This document shows, in pieces, positions 1 to 8,400 of a stretch of 41,865 nucleotides of DNA. This DNA is from Verrucomicrobiaceae bacterium UBA2429 (GTDB lineage: Bacteria > Verrucomicrobiota > Verrucomicrobiia > Verrucomicrobiales > Verrucomicrobiaceae), in assembly GCA_002343505.1 (NCBI GenBank), contig DDQZ01000071.1:63632-105496 (forward strand), in the 5' to 3' direction. How positions within the stretch are numbered: the first letter of the stretch is position 1; every line of letters begins with the position of its first letter. Below the pieces are notes generated by a model that did not search any database, had not been told where the DNA came from, and was given only the letters and a program-made list of their open reading frames with translations. The translations under genes and the position numbers were made by a program.

Positions 1-1103
1 GGCAGGCGGAAGCCGTGCTCGACGAGCACGGTCTTGCGGGAGCGGTCGCCCTCATACATGCCGCCGATCTGGGGGATGGTGGCGTGGCTTTCATCCACGA
101 AGACGAGCGGTGGATCATCGAAGAAATCGAGCAGGGTGCCGGGGGTGGCTCCGGGCTGGCGGCCGGTGAGGTGGCGGCTGTAGTTTTCGATGCCCTGGCA
201 GAAGCCCATTTCCTGCATCATTTCGATGTCGTGCTCGGTGCGCATTTTCAGTCGCTGGGCTTCGAGGAGCTTGCCCTCCTGCTCAAAGAAGGCCACGCGC
301 TGCTCCATCTCCTCGCGGATTTTGACGATGGCTTTGCGCAGTTTGTCACCGGGGGTGACGAACTGCTTGGCGGGGAAGATGGTGTAGCTGGGCATCTTCA
401 GGGTGACGTGACCGGTGAGGATGTCCACGGCGCTGATGCGGTCTATTTCATCGCCGAAGAACTCGATGCGGATGGCCTCGCTGTCGAGGTAGGCGGGGAC
501 GACTTCGACCACGTCCCCACGGGCGCGGAAGCAGCCGCGCTTGAGCTGCACGTCGTTGCGCTCGTAGAGCATGTCCACGAGCTTGACGAGAAAGGTCTCG
601 CGGGACATTTGCTGGCCGGTGTGGATGGGGACCATCATGCCCTCGTAGTCTTCGGGGGAGCCGAGGCCGTAGATGCAGGAGACGCTGGCAACGACGATGA
701 CATCCTGGCGGGTGAGCAGCGCGCCCATGGTGGAGAGGCGGAGGCGCTCGATCTCGTCGTTGATGCTGCTGTCTTTCTCGATGTAGGTGTCGGTGCGCGG
801 GATGTAGGCCTCGGGCTGGTAGTAGTCGAAGTAGCTGACAAAGTACTCGACTGCGTTGGCGGGGAAGAAGTTCTTGAACTCGGAGTAGAGCTGGGCTGCG
901 AGGGTCTTGTTGTGGGAGAAAACGAGGGCGGGGCGGCCCATTTCGGCGATGACATTCGCCATGGTGAAGGTCTTGCCGGAGCCGGTGACGCCGAGCAGGG
1001 TCTGGTGCCGGTTGCCCGCGCGCAGGGACTTGACCAGTTTGGCGATGGCCTGTGCCTGGTCGCCGCGCGGGTGGAAGTCGGGGTTGAGCTGAAAACTGGA
1101 CAT
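1..1103 (-). CDS. uvrB: Excinuclease ABC subunit UvrB, N-terminal part (cut by window edge)
   Basis: UvrB is the helicase-like damage-verification subunit of nucleotide excision repair; it is loaded by UvrA and recruits UvrC. About 367 residues are visible and the reading frame runs off position 1. The start ATG (complement of 1101-1103) opens with [20 protein letters not shown], the usual UvrB N-terminus. A Walker A motif (GVTGSGKT) lies near residue 39. It is followed by the family block [14 protein letters not shown] of the beta-hairpin region, then IEKDSSIN and [12 protein letters not shown]. The DEAD-like box [15 protein letters not shown] and GFRLP lie at the truncated end. All of these match UvrB order and spacing, so the gene looks intact as far as visible. 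It is transcribed divergently from the sigma factor gene. No other DNA repair gene is in the window. Confidence 0.97.
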   Translation of the reverse strand, partial: MSSFQLNPDFHPRGDQAQAIAKLVKSLRAGNRHQTLLGVTGSGKTFTMANVIAEMGRPALVFSHNKTLAAQLYSEFKNFFPANAVEYFVSYFDYYQPEAYIPRTDTYIEKDSSINDEIERLRLSTMGALLTRQDVIVVASVSCIYGLGSPEDYEGMMVPIHTGQQMSRETFLVKLVDMLYERNDVQLKRGCFRARGDVVEVVPAYLDSEAIRIEFFGDEIDRISAVDILTGHVTLKMPSYTIFPAKQFVTPGDKLRKAIVKIREEMEQRVAFFEQEGKLLEAQRLKMRTEHDIEMMQEMGFCQGIENYSRHLTGRQPGATPGTLLDFFDDPPLVFVDESHATIPQIGGMYEGDRSRKTVLVEHGFRL

Positions 1104-1374
1104 TTCCGGGACAGGAGCGCGGGGAGCGCTTTCATGCAAAGCAAAGGCGGGTGATTCCGGGAAGATCGCGTCGTTTTCAGCGCATGGCGCTGCGGATCAT
1201 GGAGGGGGTGGATGAGCGGAGGCGGGGGATTTCCAATGCCTGCCGGATTCGCAAATGGCGCTTTCAAAAACTTGCGATGGGGAACCGTGGGCGGATAGAT
1301 TTTCAAGTGTTCGTTGTTTTTCACGCAAGTTCCTGTGCCAGGCCGCATCCATCGGGTCGAAACCGCATCACGCC
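1104..1374. other. Divergent intergenic region between uvrB and the sigma factor gene
   Basis: A 271-bp gap between divergently transcribed genes, so it should hold promoters for both. An in-frame upstream extension of the sigma factor frame exists (to 1255), but its residues do not resemble the family. I see no RNA gene or strong hairpin here. Confidence 0.6.
1272..1300 (+). promoter_or_regulatory. Candidate promoter for the sigma factor-kinase genes
   Basis: TTGCGA (1272-1277) and ATAGAT (1295-1300) are separated by 17 bp, a sigma-70-like arrangement about 75 bp upstream of the sigma factor ATG. The -10 match is weak and the call rests on spacing alone. Confidence 0.25.
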
Positions 1375-2121
1375 ATGACCTTTCCCACCACCCACTGGAC
1401 GCTGCTGGCCGAGGCCACGCTGAACGGCGATGCCGCCGGACGGCAGGCCCTCTCCAGGATGTGCGAGGAGTATCGGAAGCCGGTGCTGGCCTTTCTGGCG
1501 GCGCGCGGCTATCAGGAGGGCGAGCGTGAGGACCTGGCGCAGGAGTTTTTTTTGAACTGGCTGAGCACACGCTCCTGGAAGCGCGCGGCGCGGGAGAAGG
1601 GGCGGTTTCGCAGCTATCTGCTGGGCAGCGTGTGCCACATGCTGGCGCGTGATCACGAGCGGAAGCACGCGGCCAAGCGAGGTGCCGGCGCCGGCTGTGA
1701 CAGCCTGGAGGCTGCGGCTGAAGCGGGCTGGGAGGCCGCGGATGAGACACCGCCGGAGTCGCCCGCCTTTGACAGGGCCTGGGCGGTGACGCTGGTGATG
1801 AACACTCTGCATTGCCTTGAGCAGGATTTTGCGCGGCGGGGCAGGGCGGGGGAGTTCGCGGTGCTGCGGCGTTTTCTGCCTTCGGGTGGCGAGGGCATCA
1901 CTTTGGAGGAGGCGGCGCGGTGTCTGGACTTCTCAACCAGCGCGGTTAAATCCGCCGTTCACCGCCTCCGCGAGGCTTTTCGCCTGGCGTTGCGCGCGGC
2001 GGTGGCGGGCACGGTTTCCGCTCCGCATGAGGTGGATGAGGAGCTGGCTTATCTGCGCTCTTTGCTGCTGGCGGGTGTGGAAAGCCGGAACCTTTCGAAT
2101 GAAAAACGGAACATGTCTTGA
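1375..2121 (+). CDS. ECF-type RNA polymerase sigma factor paired with a Ser/Thr kinase
   Basis: A 248-aa sigma-70 family protein that should direct RNA polymerase to a dedicated promoter set. The chosen ATG at 1375 gives an N-terminus MTFPTTHWTLL; the TTHW-type opening is typical of the ECF sigma factors of planctomycetes and verrucomicrobia that sit next to Ser/Thr kinase genes. Region 2 is approximately residues 25-95 (DLAQEFFLNWL, then GRFRSYLLGSVCHMLARD). Region 4 with its helix-turn-helix is approximately residues 175-215 (ITLEEAARCLDFSTSAVKSA). The linker between them is longer than in minimal ECF factors. No anti-sigma factor gene is adjacent. The kinase begins immediately after the stop codon, so the two are probably co-translated and the kinase may control the sigma factor by phosphorylation, as proposed for kinase-linked ECF groups. 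The targets are unknown. Confidence 0.88.
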   Translation: MTFPTTHWTLLAEATLNGDAAGRQALSRMCEEYRKPVLAFLAARGYQEGEREDLAQEFFLNWLSTRSWKRAAREKGRFRSYLLGSVCHMLARDHERKHAAKRGAGAGCDSLEAAAEAGWEAADETPPESPAFDRAWAVTLVMNTLHCLEQDFARRGRAGEFAVLRRFLPSGGEGITLEEAARCLDFSTSAVKSAVHRLREAFRLALRAAVAGTVSAPHEVDEELAYLRSLLLAGVESRNLSNEKRNMS

Positions 2122-5100
2122 GTGACGAATCCAGAAGCCATGACCTGCCCGCAATGCGGGGCCGCCATTGACCCCGCCGAGGCGGGAGGCATGTGCGTGG
2201 CCTGCCTGCTTGGGGAGGCGATGCAGCCGCGTGTGTGCCAGGACACGCTGGGTGTCATCGGCGGTCATGATCTGTTGGAGGTGCTGGCTCGCGGCGGCAT
2301 GGGCATCGTTTATCGGGCACGGCAGGCGGAGTCGGGCAAGGAGGTGGCCTTGAAGGCGCTGCCGGGCGCGGAGCTGCTCTCCAAGGAGGCAAGGCGCAGA
2401 TTTCACATCGAGGCTCTGGCGATGGCGCGGCTGGAGCATCCCTGCATCCTGCCGGTGCATGACACGGGGGAGGACGACGACACGCCCTGGTTCACGATGA
2501 AGCTGGCCAAAGGCGGGACGCTGGCGGGAAGGATAACGGAGTATTCCGGCAAATGGCGGGAGACAGCGGAACTGATCGCGCGGATCGCGGAGGCGGTTCA
2601 GTTCGCGCATGAGCGCGGGGTGCTGCATCGGGATTTGAAGCCGGGAAACATCCTCTTTGACGCCGACGACCAGCCAAGGGTGGCTGACTTCGGCCTGGCG
2701 AAGCTGCTGGACGAGGAGATGGATCTGACACGCACCATCGCGCTGATGGGCACGCCGAACTACATGGCCCCGGAGCTGACACGCGGCGGAAAAGGCGCGG
2801 CGACAACCGCCTGCGATGTGTGGAGCCTGGGTGTGATGCTGTATGAACTGCTGGCGGGCCATCCGCCGTTTCATGGCGACAATCTGGCCACGGTGCTGCG
2901 CCAGCTCAATGAGGAGGAGCCTGCTCTCCTGCAGCGCGAGGTGCCGCGCGATCTGGTGGTGATCACCCGCAAGGCGCTGCAAAAGACGCCTGCGCAGCGC
3001 TATGCCAGCGCGCATGAGCTGGCGGCGGATCTGCGCCGCTGGCTGCGCGGCGAGGCCATCGAGGCGCGGCCCGTGCCGCTCATCGAGCAGGCGATGCTGT
3101 GGGCGGCGCGCCGCCCGGCGCTGGCGGGCATGGCGGCGGCGCTGCTGGTGGTGCTGGCGGGAGCTTCCGCGCTGCTGCTGCGTGCCAACCGAGATTTGAA
3201 GGAATCCCTGCACGCTGAGGCAGCCGCTTTGGACACCTCGGAGGAGCGTCTGCAAACAGCCCTGATGGCTGAGGCCACGGCGCTGCTCCGCAGCCACGAG
3301 CTGACCGCGCGCGAGGAGACGCTGAAGGTGGTGATCGAGCTTGTGGCCTCCGGCCGGCGCGACGTGGAAACACGCACGCTGGCGGCGCGGGCGCTGGCCA
3401 TGCCGGGCATCGGCGCGGGGCAGATGCTGCAGACGGGTTACGCGAAAGGCAGCAGCAGCACGGCCATCACGCCGGATTTCAGCCGCCATGCCGTGGGGGG
3501 TGGCTCCCAGGGCAAATACTTTGAGATCGTGTCGCCGTCCGGCTCGCAAAAGCGGGTCGTGGTGCGCACCCCGGCCGTGCCGAACAATTTTCGCTTCAGC
3601 GCGGACGGGCGCTGGCTGGCAGTGCATTTTCGGGATCACTCCGTGCAGGTGCATTCGGTGGCGGAACCGGAGAAGCCGGTCTTTCACCTTCCGCGCGGCG
3701 GCAGGCGCTGGGGCGTGGCGTTGGATTTTCATCCCAAGGAAGCGTGGTGGCTGTATGCGGATGGCAGTCCAGCCCTGCGCAGGCATGACGCGGCCACGAC
3801 GGGCAATGGCAAGGATCCGGTGGTGTTTAACGCGCCGGGGGGCGTGATCGGCCTGACGCTGGCACCGGACGGCACCCGCGTGTGTGTGCAGTGGTCAGGA
3901 GGCTGGGGCGTGGTGGAGCTGGCGTCCGGGCGGCTGCTGTGGCAGCGCGCGGAGACCTCCACGCTGGCCTGGCCGGTCTGGCATCCCTCGGGGAAGACGG
4001 TGGGAAACGGCGTGGAGAACCCCTACCGCTTTGTGTTGGTGGACGCGGCCACAGGACACGAGACGACGGCCTTTTACGGACACCAGGGGGCCATCAGCCA
4101 CGCAGTGTTGCATCCGCAGCAGCCGCTGCTTTTCACACTGGGTTGGGACAGGCAGTTGATCATGTGGGATGCGTGGTCTGGCCAGGCCATGGGGCATCTG
4201 CCCGCCATGGTGCGCGGTCTGGCGATCCGTCGCGATGGCGCCGAGATGGCCTTTGCCCCGGAGTATCTGGGCACCTCTCGATACGAGTTCGCTGTCCCGC
4301 GCGTGTGGCGCACCTGGGAGGCGCCGCTGATTCCAGGAGTCAGCGTCATCGGGCTGGATGTGAGCCTGGACGGACGCTGGCTGGTGTCCAACTCCCCTGG
4401 CATGGCCCGGCTGTGGGAGATCAGCACGCGCCGGCATGTGGCGGACATGCCGATGCAGGGCGCACGCTCAAATCGCACGAGCTTCTGGCTGGAGGACGAC
4501 ACGCTGCTACATGGGGTGGATGGCGCGGCAGGCTCGATAGCGTCCGGGCATCGCCTGGATGTGCGCCCGATGCTGCGGGAGAATGGAGGGAGCTTTGATC
4601 CCAAGGAAACCGCCGTGACCGATGGCGGCCCGCGCCAGCGCATGTCGGACCGCCGTGGTCTGGTGATGCGCCGCGCGGACACCTCTGGAACCGTTCTCGA
4701 GCCCGATGGCAGCCAGCGTCTGCATCTCGGAGCGTGGGAGGTGCAGGAGGTCTCCCCGGACGGCCAATGGGCGGCTGGCGAGGGCAGCAAGCAGGGCGAG
4801 TATGTCGTGCGCCGTGTGGCGGACGGCGGCATCGTGCTGCGCAACCCCACCAGACCCTGGGTGAACATGGCCTTTTCCCCCGACAGCCGTCATTTGGTGA
4901 CGGCCGGCAGCACGGAGGTCATCGTGCATGTATGCGGCTCCTGGCGGGAGGTGGCACGCTGGCCGGTGAGCATCGGTTTCCAGGGCATGGGCTGGGTCGA
5001 GTTCTCCCCCGATGGCCGCCACCTGGCCACGCTGCACGCCGAGGGCACCCTGGCCCTGCATGAGACGGCGGGCTGGACACCCGTGGTGCATCTGCGCCCG

Positions 5101-5253
5101 CCGGGACCGATCTTCCAGCACAGCGGCACTGCCCGGTTCCAGTGGACGGCAGACAGCCGCCGGCTGCTCGTCCTCACCCAAGGCCACCGCATCTCCGAAT
5201 GGGACATCACCGCGCTGCGGGAGGAGCTGGGGAAGCTGGGGCTGGACTGGTGA
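2122..5253 (+). CDS. Transmembrane Ser/Thr protein kinase with N-terminal zinc ribbon and C-terminal WD40-like propeller
   Basis: A Hanks-type kinase of 1043 aa from GTG 2122, or 1037 aa from ATG 2140 (numbering here is from the ATG). Residues 3-22 form a CPQC...CVAC zinc ribbon. The kinase domain spans about 43-310: glycine loop LARGGMGIVYRA, lysine K72 in VALKAL, HRDLKPGN at 163-170 with catalytic D165, DFG at 183-185, and GTPNYMAPE in the activation segment. All catalytic residues are present. A hydrophobic stretch at about 328-348 is the single membrane segment. It is followed by a helical, probably coiled-coil region to about 410, then a beta-rich C-terminus with WD40-like blades (GHQGAIS...LIMWDAWSG is the clearest). 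The propeller would lie outside the cytoplasm and may sense ligand. GTG 2122 abuts the sigma factor TGA, indicating translational coupling. No clear Shine-Dalgarno separates the two possible starts. Confidence 0.92.
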   Translation: MTNPEAMTCPQCGAAIDPAEAGGMCVACLLGEAMQPRVCQDTLGVIGGHDLLEVLARGGMGIVYRARQAESGKEVALKALPGAELLSKEARRRFHIEALAMARLEHPCILPVHDTGEDDDTPWFTMKLAKGGTLAGRITEYSGKWRETAELIARIAEAVQFAHERGVLHRDLKPGNILFDADDQPRVADFGLAKLLDEEMDLTRTIALMGTPNYMAPELTRGGKGAATTACDVWSLGVMLYELLAGHPPFHGDNLATVLRQLNEEEPALLQREVPRDLVVITRKALQKTPAQRYASAHELAADLRRWLRGEAIEARPVPLIEQAMLWAARRPALAGMAAALLVVLAGASALLLRANRDLKESLHAEAAALDTSEERLQTALMAEATALLRSHELTAREETLKVVIELVASGRRDVETRTLAARALAMPGIGAGQMLQTGYAKGSSSTAITPDFSRHAVGGGSQGKYFEIVSPSGSQKRVVVRTPAVPNNFRFSADGRWLAVHFRDHSVQVHSVAEPEKPVFHLPRGGRRWGVALDFHPKEAWWLYADGSPALRRHDAATTGNGKDPVVFNAPGGVIGLTLAPDGTRVCVQWSGGWGVVELASGRLLWQRAETSTLAWPVWHPSGKTVGNGVENPYRFVLVDAATGHETTAFYGHQGAISHAVLHPQQPLLFTLGWDRQLIMWDAWSGQAMGHLPAMVRGLAIRRDGAEMAFAPEYLGTSRYEFAVPRVWRTWEAPLIPGVSVIGLDVSLDGRWLVSNSPGMARLWEISTRRHVADMPMQGARSNRTSFWLEDDTLLHGVDGAAGSIASGHRLDVRPMLRENGGSFDPKETAVTDGGPRQRMSDRRGLVMRRADTSGTVLEPDGSQRLHLGAWEVQEVSPDGQWAAGEGSKQGEYVVRRVADGGIVLRNPTRPWVNMAFSPDSRHLVTAGSTEVIVHVCGSWREVARWPVSIGFQGMGWVEFSPDGRHLATLHAEGTLALHETAGWTPVVHLRPPGPIFQHSGTARFQWTADSRRLLVLTQGHRISEWDITALREELGKLGLDW

Positions 5254-5481
5254 GAAGCTGGCCAGCTTTCTGAGGCAGGCATAGTTTTCCGGGGAAAATC
5301 TCAATACTTCGTGAAACCTCTCTCGAGGAATCCGGAAGATAGAAGGGAGATGAAGACTGAACTCCGCTTGTCCGTGCCCTCCTTTTCCCGGATGCCCGCT
5401 CTTTTGCGCGGCTTTGAGCGCAAGTTTTTCCACGAAGTGCATCCACCCTCGGCTGGCTGGCTGCCAGCACATCCTTCTTCC
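5254..5481. other. Intergenic region upstream of the giant exported-protein genes
   Basis: A 228-bp gap between the kinase stop and the first giant gene. The giant's frame is open back to 5311, but residues before ATG 5482 are not signal-peptide-like. A 14-bp palindrome (AAGCTGGCCAGCTT, 5255-5268) begins 2 bp after the kinase stop codon. A second imperfect hairpin (GCTGGC...GCCAGC) lies near 5451-5468. This is the natural place for a promoter served by the upstream sigma factor, but I cannot identify -35/-10 boxes with confidence. Confidence 0.5.
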
Positions 5482-8400
5482 ATGATGAAAACCCTGGCAT
5501 TGTCCCTTCTGCTTCCTGTCTGCCTGCTGATGTTCACCCAGAGTGCGCTGGCGCAGACCAGCCCTGTCATTTCCATCACGGTGACACCGCCTGCCGGCAC
5601 TGCCGCGGCGCCACTCTTTGTGATTGATTCGGACAGCGGCACCGCGCCGCAGACGCGCAACACCATCCCGGCCACGGTCACGGTCACTTTTCAAAGAAGT
5701 TCCACAGGCGCCACAACCAGTTTTCGCATTCAGGGGGACTTGTTGCCAGCCAGTGGAACCACCGCTCTGGGCGTGGATTCCACAACCCGCAACTCCGCCT
5801 CCCAAAAGGTGGACCTCAAGGGCACGGGAACGGTGACACACACGTTCACGCTGAACCTGAAGCCCACGGTGGCACTGGGGGCGGGAGCAACGCACCGCGT
5901 GCGAGCCAATGTTCAGCAGTTGCCATCCAACTCGTTTGTATTTAGCAACACGGGAGCTTCCAGCACCAGCGCTGGTTTCACCGTCGTGCATTTCCGGGAT
6001 TCGACGACCTCGACGAACCTCAATGTCCATGCGCATCTCTCTGCTGCGGCCACGATCAGCAAGGGGTTTGCCCTCGTGACCAACACTGCGCAGGATGATT
6101 TTACAGTTAGCCTGCCCCTGCTGATCACCCGCTATGACTTGGGCGATGTGGCGCGCACCCTAAATTTACGCACCCTAGTCACCCTGGAGGATGACCTGGG
6201 TGCCTCGATTGCACTGGCATCAGGCGCGGAAGTTCAGACCACGCTGACCTCACTCTCGGCATTCAACTCGGGCACACCCAACACTCCCGCGACAAGAAGC
6301 CTCACTTTAACTCGCAGCTTCCTACCCTCCGCGCCGCTCGATTCTGTGAACCGCACTTACCGGGTGCGGGTGCGGGTGGAAATCCAGGAGGACGCGTTCA
6401 ACACGACCGCCCTGCGCGATCTGGGCAATCTGGTGAATCTCTCCAGCCAGCGCCTGCTGCATTTCAATGGCACGCTGCGCTTCGCCGGCGGGGCGCAGGC
6501 CAGCATGACTTCCATCAGCAACACACCGACGGCAGGCGCGTTTGAGCCCAATCCGCCCAGCAAGGTCAGCCTTGCGACCAACCGTGTCCGCACCGTGCTC
6601 AGCCTCAGCGGCGGCGCGCTCACAGGGCAGGCTGGCATGACGTTTGGCTCGATCACCAATCTCGATGCGCGCCTGGCGCCCGATGGCACGGCAGAGGTGG
6701 TCACCATCCCGGTCACAAATGTGAAGCCACCGCCTGGCACCGAGCTTTCGGGCACTTTTGGCCGCATCAAAGTGAGCTATGCCAGTCCCTGCCTCACCAG
6801 CGCTGGCCTGGTGGTGGATGCGGTCATCAACCTGCCGCAAGGCCTTGGATTCACTGGAGGGCGTGCCACCAGCCGGAACAAACTGCTCAGGTTGCTGCCC
6901 GCCGTGGCCGCAGTGACTCTCGGTTCTGAACTCCGCCACACGGGCACCCTCAATGGCAGCATTACGGGCGCGGACGCCTGGGTCTTCGATGAAGCCCGGC
7001 CGCTGTGGTTCCGGGTCACGAGCTTCTCCTTTGCCACAAATGGCGAGCTGAGTTTCGCCAATCCCGCCGCCGAATGGGCGCACAAGAACGCATTCACCCA
7101 GCTCAACAACCAGCAAACTGGAGGGCAGCATCAGGCGGCCGCCATGGCAGACCGCCTGACCAATGACGGTTGGCTAAAATCCGTGGAGGCAACCAGCGGC
7201 ACGGTGGCATTCACCGCTGCCACAGACGGCACGGCGCGCACCACCGGGGTGAAACTCACCCTTGGAAAGGGGGAGGTGCGTCCGCATTTCCCCTCCGCTC
7301 CGGCAGGTTCGCCCGACTTGCGGCTGTTGTGGACCGTCTCCGGTAATGTGGAAATCGAGAACGGCAAGATCAAGGCAGGCTCAACTCTCACAGGTGCGCA
7401 GAGCTTCACAGTGGCGCATGAGTCAGCCTGCGAGAAAGAAGGCTGTCCCGAACCTGAGCAGTCATTGCGCACCGTGATCTGCACCCCGCAGGGCGGCGTC
7501 TTCCAACTCACCCCTGATGGCGGCCTGGAGTGTGTGGCGAACTTGGGCACCTCCTTCGCCCTGGCCTGGGACCGGCGTGGCAGCGCGGAGGCGTTCAGCC
7601 ATCAAACCGGCAAGTTCAGCGCGGCTTCTTTCTTCATGCCTGGGCATCAAGGCTATGTGGCAGAGACAAGGCTGGCAGATGCACGAGCACCGGGGGCGTT
7701 GCTGAACGCGGGCCTGGCAGGGCAAACACTGGTTTATCCGCAAACGCGCGCCTATTTGGAAGGCCAGGGACTCTATGCCGGCCTGAACTTCACCGTTAGT
7801 AGCGGCGCGCAGGTGGAAGGCGAGATCAGGATCGCGGACATGAAATCGGGTATCCTGCTGCCTTTGCGAACGAACGTTTCCAAATACTACGCCCGGCGCA
7901 GCGGTGTCAGCGGCCGCCATGTGGCGCAAGCCGCGCCGGATGCGCTCACGCTTTACGGGTATCCGTTCGGCTTCACGAAGATGGAGATGGCCTTTCTCTC
8001 CAACAGCATGGATGGTGTGGCAGAGCCTTCCCGCGTGAATGGCGAGGTCCAGGTGCCCAAGGTGAAACAGCAGACAGAGACCGAGTTCACACAGAAGTTC
8101 ACCGGACTCAAAATCGCCTGCCTGGGCGCGCTGGGGGGAGCTGAGATTGATCCCACCGACACCGCACCGAAGCCGCTCAGCTACTGGAATGGCAGCATCT
8201 CGCCCAAGGCCATCCAGTTTGTGCCGGAGCCCCCCCTTTTGGGCGACTGCGGCTCAGGCAACCGCCTGCTTGCCATGCTGGTGGAGAGCAGCGTGGCGAA
8301 CATCGAGGAACCGCTTTTTGGATCGCTCGTCTTCCGAAACACGGGCAACCTCACCGGACTGCAACCCGCAAGTCTGGGTATGGACGGTCGCCTGGGCCTG

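Noticed and set aside
15..1154. 379-aa plus-strand open frame over uvrB
   Set aside because: Antisense shadow of uvrB in GC-rich DNA; the minus frame carries clear UvrB motifs and the plus product resembles nothing.
1933..3786. 617-aa minus-strand open frame over the sigma factor and kinase genes
   Set aside because: Antisense to intact kinase motifs (HRDLKPGN, DFG); Arg/His/Gln-rich composition typical of a GC-rich shadow frame.
5255..5268. 14-bp palindrome after the kinase stop as a terminator or operator
   Set aside because: Stem of only about 5 bp with a GGCC loop and no T-tract; operator use cannot be supported.
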